Origin: Lagopus muta
Taxonomy: Eukaryota > Chordata > Aves > Galliformes > Phasianidae
Reading direction: 5' to 3'
NCBI RefSeq assembly: GCF_023343835.1
Contig: NC_064444.1
Coordinates: forward strand, 17,459,219 to 17,523,218
Length of the DNA stretch: 64,000 bases
Positions 9,464 to 20,500 of this stretch are shown here, piece after piece. Both the position numbers and the translations under genes were made by a program. The notes under the pieces are model-generated. The model did not search any database. It had not been told where the DNA came from and saw only the letters and a program-made list of their open reading frames with translations. The stretch's first letter is position 1. Every line of letters begins with the position of its first letter.

Positions 9464-12400
9464 TCAGGCACACTTGGCCTTGCGCAGGCAGAAGGGCAGC
9501 TCAGGTGCAGGAACCAGGATGGTGCTGAAGATGGGCCGGTAGCCTTCGGGCAGAGGCTGGGGGTTCTGTGCCATCATTTCCAGCACCACGTGTCTCACAT
9601 CTTTGGAGATGTCACCCCGCAGGTCCAGCAAAGTGGAGATGTGCTCATCGCTGGGCAGAGAGCAGGAGGTGAGCGGGGAGCAGCTGGCTCACAGTGCCAT
9701 CAGCCCTGCTCACGTCCCTCAAACCTCCCATGATCCAGAGAAGCTGAGGCTGGGGAGAGCTGGAACTTCAAACCAGCTGATTTTTTCAATCGGCTTGAAA
9801 GTAACCCCATAAAACTTTTCAAGTTTTCATCTTGGCATTTCATGGGTTTTGGACAATTCTGACATTTCCAATTAGGTGATTCATGATTTCTCACCGTTTT
9901 GATGACTAAGTATGGACAAGTGAGCACCACAGCAGAGCTGCTTTTCCCTTTACATCTTTGTCATTGGGTTTTTGCAGGAACCCCTCAAATCTGGGTCACG
10001 GCAAAAAGAAACCTCACAAAGGAGGGAGCCCAGGTTTCTGCATGCTCTCCAGCCCAAACCTGGCTCCCCACAGCAGTCATGCCCAGTCACAGGTGAGCAG
10101 AGCTGGGCTTCCTACCTGACATCGGGGTACTTGGTGATGAAGCCCAGCACCTCCAGGCTGAGTAGCGCTGGATCTTTGAGGCAGATCAGCTCCCGCAAAG
10201 CAAACACGGCCTCCAAGCTCTGCTGGCTCCTGTCCAGGCCCTGAGAAGGGGGAGTGTGACGTGGGTGAGCTCCCAGCCAGTTCCCTCCCATCTTGGCCTC
10301 ACAACTACCCTAAGTGTAACAGCTGTTCATGGGCTGATGCAATTCTCCATCTGCTGTGGGCTGCAGGAACAGCTCATAGCTCCTTGCGCTCACCTCGCTA
10401 TGGGGCTGCCCCAGGGCTTGTGCAATGCCCCTCTCTCACAGCCCAAGCCCAACTCCCCACCACATTCAGGCATCCCTCACCAGGCTGCAGAAGAGCTCCC
10501 GGAGCTGCGTGGCGTCCTGCAGCAGGCGGTCACAGAACTGGCTCCTCTCCTCCTTGCTCTTGCACACCATCTTCTTCTGCATGAGTGCCCTCAGGTATTG
10601 GCTCGCCACCAGGAGCTCGCTCTCCATCAGCAGGAGCTGAGCACCAGGGCAGAAGAAAGCTGTTAGCTCAGGGGGTTGACCGTGAATTGCCCAGAAGGGA
10701 AAGCAGGCAGAAAGGCATCTGAATTTGGAGCAAATCTGTGTGATGGTGCCCTGTGGGATGCTCTGGAGGATATGGGCTCTCCAGCAGATCTCCATTCCCC
10801 TCCCAGCACCCTTTGGGCTGTGTCCTGAGCCCTAGCACTGCAACCGACTGCCCAACACCCTCATCCTGCAAACCAGCAGCCCGTCAGAGGGAAGCCATGC
10901 AATAGCTGTACCGTGAAGGCGGGCTTCCTGACGTGGGAGAAGTCCTTTGTGTATTTGTCGATCACTTCACACATGCTGTTGACCAGCTGGGACCCCGAGA
11001 GCCACTTGCGGGAAGGCAGCTGCACGTAGAAGGGCTGAAAGGAGCACAGGAGGAGCATCAGGAGCCCTGCACTGCATTGCTCTTGTAGCAGCTCCCAGCT
11101 GAAGAGAGGCACGGCATCACAGCACCTGCCCTCCTGCAGCTCACTGAAGCCTATTGCTGCCAGAGGGCCCTGCTTGGCAAAAGCCAACATAAAACAGTGA
11201 TCTACATCAGGAAATGGATGGGAAAAATGAGGACTGACATTCTTGGGTCTTCCTGATGCTCACAGGTCAGTGTTTTGGGACTTTACCTGACTTCACTGTC
11301 GCTGCTGGGCACTGCACCACAGCCAGCACCTGAGCTCTGGGGCAGCAAGCTGCTCCTCACACACTTGCTTTTGGTCTGCCCTGATGCAGTTTTAATTTCT
11401 GCTCTTTTTCCTGTGTAGACATAACATGTTTTTGGCTGGGGGCTTTTCCTCCCCTGCTGTCCTTGTAGGCAGCACCTTCCTGCCTAACGGCACAGTCTCT
11501 CTGCAGTGTGGCAGTCTCCACGCTGCCTGTGAGTGTTTCACCCTTTAGCTGCTCCTTTGTTTCTATGGCATTCGCCTTCCAGCCGTAAATAGCAATGCCA
11601 TTAGTTTTTCCAGATTTGTTCCAGGCTCCAGGAAAGCTAAATTTGACTATGCTGGCAGGAAACGACTGGGGCAGTCACGCGTGGGTTTGTATCCTCTGCA
11701 CGGATGTGCTCTCTCCTTGGTTTTGTGCCATGAAAGAGCCACAGAAAAGGAGTGCAAGGGAGCCCAGGTGGGCTGTGTCTCCCCAGCCGTGTCAGTTGGT
11801 GGGTTTGGAGCCATATGCCATGGTGATACCGGGTGGTGTTGGCAGGCTGGTGTAGATTATCAAGGTCTGGGAGCTGTGTTTGAGGGATGATAGCTGGCTG
11901 AATGCTGCTCGCTAGCACGGAGCACGTGGCCTATAAGCTAGGCAGGAATAGACAGAGTAGTAATAGTGCTGTTCTTGCTGGGGAGGGTTCTTTGCATCCC
12001 CAGCAGCCTTGGGCTGTGGATAAACATACCTGTAAGTCAAGGAGCAGCTCCTCCAGCAGCAGCTGGCATGCTTTCTTCTGCATCTTGTCCAGAGCAACCT
12101 GGAGGGATGCAGGGACTTCTCTGCAGGCAGCATTGGGGTGCAGAGAGGGGATAGAGGAACTAGGAGACAGAGAGAGAAGGGAGGGGACAGTTAGCCCAGG
12201 AAGGGCAGGAGGATGGAGAACTTGTGGCTTCCTTGTGGTGGTGGGGTTATTCTGAGAGGCAGCCATGAGGCGTGCATTACCTGAGAGCCAGGTTGTTGTT
12301 GAGCATGGCCAGGAGGTAGGGAACGTAGTGCTTGGGTACGGCCCGATCCTTCTGGTGCTCCTTCCCACACTGCACAAGGACTTCCCTCAGGCTGCAACAC

Positions 12401-15400
12401 AGCCAGTGATCCGTGATGGGCAGGCAGAGCTCCTGCCACAAAGCCCAGAGCTGGAATGCTGCTGCAGCACCTGGGGGCACGTGGGCTTCCCACAAACCTC
12501 CCAGCTCACTGCTGCCAAGCTGGCAGTGGCCTGTTCTTGGGCAGCATCGGATAGCTGGACCCACTTTGGACCCCTCAGGTGTCCAGAGCAGGGCTCAGCA
12601 CCACCAGAGAGGCACTTAGGGCAACAGGCCCTGGGATCTGGTGGCCCCCACGAGCTGGGACACAGCCCCATGGCAGAAAGGCTGTGCTGTGGGGACCCAG
12701 GGTCTGCAAGGGTGGGAGGGGGGCTCCACTGACCGTCCAAGAAAAGCCTCGAGCTCCTCCAGGGCCATGTTGTAGACCTTCTGCTGCAGGGAGTCTGTGA
12801 TCAAGGAGGCTACCTGGATATTCTCACTCAGCATCTGCACAAGGAAAGGAGAGTGGACGTAAGGTCAGGGGCCATAACGCCTTTTGGGGTGCCCTCAGCA
12901 AGGCCTGCCCCAAGCTGCACCCCAGAGAACATTGAACACAAGAGAAGAGGGGAGCCACAATGAGAACAACGCGGCCCTGAACAAGCAACCAAAGCAGCAG
13001 GGGCAAGAGTGCCTGGGCTTGACCACAGTGCTGGGCACCCACCTGCACGACAATGACAGGCAGGGCAGACTGGAAGAAGCCCTGATGGTCCATCTCAGGT
13101 TCCTCTTCTCTGAACCACTCCTTGAACTCCACCTCCAGGGTCCTCTGCATCCACTCGATCACACTCGCCTGTGGGATGGATACCCACCACAGCCAGTCCC
13201 AAAGTCAGCTACCAACACCCCCAGAACCAACATGCAGCCCAGCAGTGAGCCCCAGCCTCATGCCATGGGCTCCTGCTGCTGTCAGAGCAGGTGGCTGCAT
13301 GGTGGCCATGCCTGAGAACCTGCACACGTGCTGCCCTGCTTGCTCACCTTGACCTTCTCCACGTATTTCCTCTCTGTCTGATCCACAAGCTCAGGGGAGA
13401 TCAGGGGGCCCAGAGAAGAAACATCCACTTCTGGGAGGAGGTCAGGGTGACCCATCACCTCCGGGCTGAGGGCAAAGGTGGGACAGGGCTGTGTTTGCCT
13501 GCAGTTTCTACATCTGCCCTCCCCGTGGTCCCCAGAGGCTGCGTGTTGGTGACAGCCTGGTTCCCTGCCTGCAAGGCAGGTGCTGACCTGGGGTACATGC
13601 GAAGCACCCACTCGAGGAGGAGGAAGAGTGCCTGTTTGTCCAGGTCCTCTCGGAGGATGTCCTGGAGGTGGCTACTGAGGGCCCGGTGGTACGTGGCAGT
13701 GCAGACACTGAGGATGTTGTAGTGTGCTGGGACACACTGGACCATCAGGTCCTTCACCACACGCAGCTCGGACACGATGTCCCTCTGCAGTGCAGCGAGG
13801 TGCCTGGCCAGCCCCGGACCTTCAGCATCCATACGGATGGCATTAAAGTGAGCTGCTGTGATGGTCTCCTGGAGAACATGGTAAAACTTCTGCCTCCAGC
13901 CCTTCGGGCGGCCAGGGGGCAGGAAGGTGGCATCCAGGAGTAGAGTGTCATCTATTTTCTCCTCCCGCTCAATGATCCTGATGGCGGTGACAAAGAGAAC
14001 TGGGTCTTCCCGCACCAGCTGCAGGCTGCTGCTCACGATGCCCCACAGCTGCTTGGCCAGGCTCTCATTGAGCTCTTGCAGACAGCTGAAGTAGGACAAC
14101 ACAGTTGCCTGGGCACTGGAGAGCCCACGAAGGTGCAGCTGGGAAAGGATGTCATCTCGGAGGTGCTCCATCATCATGAGCTCTGCGTGGGCCTCCAGGA
14201 GATGCTGCCCATGGAGCAGCTGCAGGGCATGGGAAAAAACCTCGTGGACTGTGAGAGGAGAGATGCCAGGATTGAGCACAGGGTGTGGGCACAGGTTAGA
14301 GGGAGATCACGAGGGGAAGGTGCTCGTGGGAGGACAGTGCTGGGAGGCAGGGGCATCTCCATCCACAGACTTTCCAGGCTTTTCTAACTGGCAAAGCCTG
14401 CACAACCTGCTCTGACTTTGCCACCAGCCCCGAGCAGAGCCCAGGGTTGGACTGGAATAACTCCAAGTGAACTTCCAGCCTAACTCCATATGGAATGGTC
14501 CAGCGCCCTACCTGAGAAGAGCTGGGGCAGCACCTGGACCACCGAGGCCAGCTGCACGTGCTCTGCCATCAGCGCCCGCATCTGCTGGAGGTCCTGGAAG
14601 TGGTCTGCGCAGTCGAGCAGGGCCCACCTCGCTGCCCCCATGTCCTGGCACACGCTCTGCACCTCCTGGACCGCTGACCGCAGTTGCTCCAGTCCAGTGC
14701 TCACCCCCTCCAGGTAAGACTGCACAGTTGACTGAGGAGCAGAAGAGGACAGAGGGACAGCAGAGAAGCTCTTGAAGGCTTGCACTGTTTGCCCCCAGCC
14801 CTGTCAGGACACTCTTGCATGCCCTTTCCCAGCCCCAGAAGCTCAGATTTGCCTCTGCCACTATGCTGTCCCCACTCACTATGATCCCAAGTACACACAG
14901 CATCAAGACAGCTGCTCCAGCAGCAGGAATGGCCAGTTTCACCCCTTCAGAGTGCGCTGTGTCACAGTTTACCATGACTGTTTGCGAGGTTTGGGGTGCC
15001 CAATGGCTACTATGCATGAGGTGAGAGAAGGGAGGGCATCCCTTTGGGGTTACCAAGGCAGCAGGGGGAGCAGTAACTAGATGTCTCCTTTCAGTTTTAC
15101 AACCATTTTCGAAATCAGAATAATCAGACTGCTCAGGTTATGCAGAAAGGGTTCACAGTGTCACCCTGATCAAGGAGGTGTGTGCATCCCTTATCTATGT
15201 GTGCAGAAATACTGCTTCTCCTGTGTGGGCTCCGCAGGCAGGGATGGGGCTGCCTCCTCCCAGCTGTGGGGAAGGGGATAGGATCACGATGGGGAGCACT
15301 GTGTCCCACACGTGGGATGTGCTGAACTCCCTTAGTGCATTGTTCTACAGGACAGACAGAGGCAGAGGAGGCTCATTTTGAGTGGGGCAGGGGTGGTACC

Positions 15401-16592
15401 AAATCCTAAAGAACTAAATCTAAACAACTTGGCTCCCACCAAGGATGACATTTTTCCCAGAAGCGGAAAAAATGATGATTCCACACAGAAGACCCTGGGG
15501 AGGTGTGAAGCTGTGAGCACCCATTGGGTGGGACATGACAAACACCCACCTTCAGCCGGGACTGGATGGAGCTGTTCCTCTGTGTCTCTCTGTTTCGGTA
15601 GTGCCCGAGCCCCTCCAGTTTCTCAGGCCGATAGAACACCCCTGAAGCCCATTTCAGAGCAGCTCCTCTCGCTAACTTCTCAGCCTTTTCCACCTCTGGC
15701 CACTCCTCATCTGGGGATGAAGCCAGAGGTTAATGAGCAAAACGAAGCCTCTCCTTGCAGGGCAGGAAAGGCCCCTGAGGCCAGAAACAGGAAACCATTG
15801 TGAGCGGATGTTCAAGCACACGCAGATATGGGAAACTGGACTCCTTGCAAGGCTGCAAGGAGACATCCTGGGAGGGCTCCCTGACATCCCACAGCCATGG
15901 ACGGGGCACGCAGTGGACAGCAGGCTGCCCTGAGGAGCTGTCATCCAACCCACCAGCTCGGGGTGCCATCCTGAGGTGACCCAGCATGACAAGGACAGGT
16001 TGCCCAAGGGGGTCTCATGCCACCTGGGCAGACAGTGAGTCAGCAGGTGGCACAAAGAGCTGGCACTGCCTGTCCATGTGGCACTCCTGGAGGCGGTGGT
16101 GGCTCTGCCGTGCTGATAGAAGCAGACCCAGGCTCCTGGCCTCCTCAGTGTTCCAAAGGCACCTGATGGGCTGCGTGGGGCTGTCTTCACAAAGAGTCCA
16201 AACAAAAGTGCCCAAAACCACACCAAGGGCTGAGGGCTGTGACCCAGCCCATCTCCAGGGCTCGGTTCACTATTTGTTTCATCGTTTCCCCCCCTTTCCA
16301 GAACTAGGGCTCCCTGTACCCCCCCGGGAATGCCACCCTGTCCCCAGCCGAGCTCCCCTGCAAGGACACCGCTGGGGCTGGGGGCTTCCAAGGAAGAGCA
16401 GCGCATCCCTGGAGGGTGGGGAGCTCCGAGGAAAGGCTGCAGCACAGGGAGAAGGTGGCAAAGCAGGGACTGGGGGATCGTGAGGAGCACGGAACGGCAG
16501 CCCTCCTCCCGTGCCCAGCACCAGGGGTGTGCTGCATCGTCCCCGTTACCTGTAGGGCTCGCGCAGCGCTCGTCCTTTGCCGACATGCCCAT
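9464..16592 (-). CDS. EXOC3L1: EXOC3L1, exocyst component 3-like 1, complete, 13 coding exons, 753 aa
   Basis: This is a Sec6/EXOC3 family protein, a helical-rod paralogue of the exocyst subunit implicated in regulated secretion. Coding exons (minus): 16550-16592, 15550-15710, 14512-14731, 13588-14248, 13348-13465, 13043-13168, 12734-12834, 12281-12391, 12030-12159, 10912-11034, 10481-10636, 10116-10240, 9464-9650. They total 2262 nt, and phase is kept at every junction. Human EXOC3L1 is about the same length (746 aa from memory). Diagnostic matches are EKAEKLARGAALKWASGVFY with FYRPEKLEGL near the N terminus, STVQSYLEGV, VPAHYNILSV, ENIQVASLITDSLQQKV, KHYVPYLLAML, and SDEHISTLLDLRGDIS near the C terminus. 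The first exon encodes only MGMSAKDERCASPT; a second Met two codons in could also start. The gene lies head-to-head with E2F4 as in human. No signal peptide or membrane segment is seen. Confidence 0.95.
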
Positions 16593-17378
16593 GGTCTCAC
16601 CGCCGCTGTACGCACACGAGCGGGGCTGGGCCGAGAGGAGGAAGCCGACGGCCGTTTCCTCCGGCACACGGCGATCCTCAGGGGCTCATTGTGTTCCCGA
16701 GGACGCGCTCAGGATGTCGGGGCCGGAGGGGGAGCAGGGAAAGGAGGACGGACGTAAAGAACCGCCACAAGGCACGCGGCCCCCTATGGTACAGGGAGGG
16801 CCCTGAGTGCCCCCCGTGGCTGCTGGGTGCCCAGGGGTTCTGCTTTGTGCTGGAGCTGAGCTTCCCCGACGCTTTGTCTGAGGTGTGAGCTCACCACGAG
16901 GTGCAGAGGGGGTTTGGTGCGTTCACGAGGTATGGGAAGGTGGCCGGGTGATAGCTTGGAAGGCTTGGGGACACGAGTTGACCATGGCTGCCTTGGTTAA
17001 CGAGGAACGGGACGTCCTGGGACCACCGACCACCTTCTCAGGGTTACGGTGAGGTAGTGCATGGGGCGCTCGAGCATCCCTCACCCGGAGAAGCGGTGGG
17101 CTCAGGCATCGCACACCGCCCCAATTCCGCCCTGCAGCCCTCGGAGGGGGATGAGGGCACCATGCAGAGGCTCGCAGCAGCCCACAAAGGGACCGGGAAT
17201 CCCGGAGCAAAAGCCGCCCCGCCCCGCTTTGCCCCCCCACGACCCCCCTTCCTCCCCCACGACCCCCCTTCCTCCCCCACGTGGCCTCCGCGCGCTCCCC
17301 GCCCCACACCGGAAGTTCCCGTCATGCTCCTCGAACCGGAAGCGGAAGCGCGGCGGGCCCGGAGCCGGCGGCGGGCAG
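16593..17378. promoter_or_regulatory. Shared GC-rich interval between EXOC3L1 and E2F4 starts
   Basis: The 786 bases between the two start codons are CpG-rich and contain no coding frame with family motifs. On the E2F4 side, two CCGGAAG ETS-type motifs occur at about 17310-17316 and 17335-17341. The E2F4 ATG itself sits in a CAGATGGCGG YY1-like context. A perfect 20-bp tandem duplication occupies 17241-17280; its minus strand is very G-rich. This is the layout of a bidirectional CpG-island promoter; actual start sites are inferred. Confidence 0.6.
17241..17280. repeat. Perfect 20-bp tandem duplication in E2F4 promoter
   Basis: Two identical 20-base units, GACCCCCCTTCCTCCCCCAC, lie end to end, preceded by a partial unit ending CCCCCCAC. 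The minus strand carries runs of five and six G and could form a G-quadruplex. Confidence 0.85.
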
Positions 17379-17526
17379 ATGGCGGAGTGCGGGCCGCAAC
17401 CCCCCGGGGCTGGAGGCGGCGGAGGAGGAGGAGGAGGAGGCGGAGGCGGTGGGAGCGGAGGTGCCGGGGCGCCCAGCCGGCACGAGAAGAGCCTGGGGCT
17501 GCTCACCACCAAGTTCGTGTCGCTGT

Positions 17527-17557
<31 letters not shown>

Positions 17558-20500
17558 GAAGCTGGTGCGGGGCTGCTGGAGGCTGGGGAGGCCCGGCTGG
17601 GGTCACTGCTGTGTGAGGGGGGAGAGTGGGGGGGGCGGGCCGCACGCTGGGGCTGCTCTTGTGCCACCACCCTGCTGCTGCTGCACGTCCCGTGCTCTGT
17701 GTCTGTCTGCTCGTGTGGCCTGTCGGTTCTTTTCCCGTCACACAACGCAGCCTTCTGCACCGTGCCCTCCGAGCAGAAGGAAGGCTGCCGTGGGCTGCTC
17801 CACTTCTGGCACAGGTTGTCTGTTTAGGTTGTGGGGGAGCGTTGGATGAATTTGCCTTGCTCTTTTTCGAGACCTCCGTGACGGAGGAACTCTGCCTGTG
17901 TGGTATGCGCAGCTCTTAAAGCTAAGCCTTTTCTACATGTGAAACTCCACTGCGGTTTATAGAAACCACTCTAAGGTGGATGTGTGTGTGAGCAGCAGAG
18001 AGCGTGCTGAAAGCGGAAAGCTTGGGGCAGTCCCCTGGCTGCTGAATGCTGTCCTCTCCTGTGCCAAACTGCCGCTCCTTGGATTTGGGCAGAAGAGCAG
18101 CATTCCCTAAGCTGTCAGTTCAGTGGGGGTCGTGTTTGTTAGTGTAATTTGTGAAGGGCCACCATAGTGCTGGAGTGTGAGAGAAGAAAGTCATTTCTGC
18201 ACTGTCCTCTGTGTGACACCACTATACGACTGGCATCAGTTAAACTCTTGCTAGTGCTACACTGCCATCTGGAAACAATATCAGCACCACCTGGTGCCTC
18301 CTGAATGTGAAGGGAGGGTCCTTCAAAGGGTCAGAATCACAGGATTGTTGGGGGCTTCTGGAGTTTGTGTAGTCCATCCCCCCTGCTGAAGCAAGTCCCT
18401 GGATTAGAATGCACACGAAAGCATCCAGGTGGGTTCTGAATACCTTCAGAGAAGGAAACACCACAGCCTTTTGGGCAGCCTGTTCCAGTGCTCTGTCCTT
18501 GCACCCACGCTTACTGTCCTCCTTGTAGCCATTTCCAGAGGACTCTGCCTCCTGACATTGTGTCTGTTCTCTATGAGCTGGCATCAGGTCTGGATATAAA
18601 AGGCCTTTTGAACGTCAGCTTTGCTAAAGTGTTGTCAGTCAGCCCTTTACATTCAGATTCCCATCTCCCCTTATGCTGGAGGAGCACTGAACATTGAGGC
18701 TGCCAGGCTTGTAGCCCTGCCTTGCTGCTGAGGAGCAGTGTGGGGTGGTGAGCAGACAGCTTGGTCAGGAATTAATCTGGCAGGCAGGAAAGAGAGAAAC
18801 ATGACTGAGAGTTTGGAGTTTAAGCGTCTGACTTCTCTTGCAGGCTGCAGACACCTTGGCAGTGCGACAGAAACGACGAATCTATGATATCACAAATGTC
18901 CTGGAAGGGATTGGGCTGATTGAGAAGAAATCAAAGAACAGTATCCAGTGGAAGTGAGTGACAGAGAAGGTTTAAAGTCATTCATGGGTCCCTTCTGGTC
19001 CAAGGTCCTGTCTTCTGGGTGCCTTTCTGCTGATTTCACAGTGGCCTGTGCTGATGGTAGTGATGAGGAATGCTGAAGTATGTATGGCACATCACTTTTA
19101 CAGCAGAGCTGGTATTTTGGTGCAAACTATTTCCATGTCTTCAGTTAGAAAAGATACCTTTCATGGTGCTGGAGGTGGGGGAGAGCCCTGCTGGGCTGCA
19201 GGGTGTAGGAGGATGCACTGAGTGGTGCTGTGCTGGAAGATGGTGTGGGGCTGCAGGTGAGATTCTCTGGCCTTGATGTGTGATGGAGGGGGCAGGAGGG
19301 GAGGTGGCAGCTCTCAGAGGCTGGGTCTTTTTGGTTGCTCTGTTAGCTGATGCATGTCACTGCTGTTTGCTCTGCACAGAGGGGTGGGTCCTGGCTGCAA
19401 CACACGTGAGATTGCTCACAAACTCATTGAGCTGAAGGCAGACATAGAGGACCTGGAGCAGCAGGAGCAGGAGCTGGAGAAGCAGAAGATGTGGGTTCAG
19501 CAGAGCATCAAAAATGTCACAGAAGATGTGCAGAACAACTGATATCCTTTTGTCAGCTGGATTTTGTTATCCGTTCCTCAGGGCTGGAAGGCAGGAGCTG
19601 GGGCTGGGCTGGCAGTGCTCTGCTGGGGGCACCTCATGTTGCTGGAGGTCGTGCCCCCTCTGGAAAGGGTGAGCAGGTCGTGCCTCCTTCCGGAAGCAGA
19701 GGAGCACTGCCCAGTGTAGGAAATAGCTTCCTTTGCAGCATTTCTTGTGTTCAGAGAGGAAGGAAACTCCAGGTGCCCTTTGAGTTCTGTCTTCACAGGA
19801 CTGCAGCCTTTCTCCTTGACCTTCCAAACGCTAGCTTATGTGACACATGAAGATATCTGCAAGTGCTTCACAGGTGAGGAAATGGTGCTGCGTCATAAAG
19901 ATGTAATACTGCAGTCCTGTCAGCCTATCCCAGCTGCTTTTCTTTCTCCAAGAAAGAGGAGGCAGCACATCCAGGCTTAGGCCTGAGCATGGGCTGCCTA
20001 GTAAGCATCATGGAAGCTATGGTTCAAGCTTTGCTGCCATCCTTTGGTTTGGGAATCACTGAATTGCAGCTTTGTTGTCACCAGAAGAGGTGAGGGAGCA
20101 GGAGGTGTCCTTGTCCTGTTGCAGTGTTAGCTGCAGGGCCAGAAATGTCCCGTGTGCAGTGTGGCAGCCTTCTCAGCTGTAGCAGTGTGGATTCAGAGCT
20201 GCTTTCTGCTTCAGTGAATGCCTGTCCTCTCCTGACCCTCCGCAACCTACATCTGCTTGCTTGCCTCAGACAGTTCAAGGTGGAAGCTGCTTATCCTGCC
20301 CACCCAGCTGTGCAGACCCTTGTCTGACTGCTCACCTCTTCCAAGCTGTCTCCTTACCCTGCACTGCATCAGTTTTTCCATGTCCCATCTTTCCTTTCTT
20401 GCACTGTCCTCCTTGTTCACCAGACTTTATCCTGCTCGAGTTCCTGCTGCTGATTCATGTGCACCAGCCCTTGCTTTACTGTTTCTTCTGGTTTAAGGGC

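Noticed and set aside
15672-16667. 331-codon minus-strand open frame over EXOC3L1 intron 1
   Set aside because: It covers exon 1 and intron 1 in one run without motifs; the spliced model with exon 2 (EKAEKLARGAALKWASG) explains the gene.
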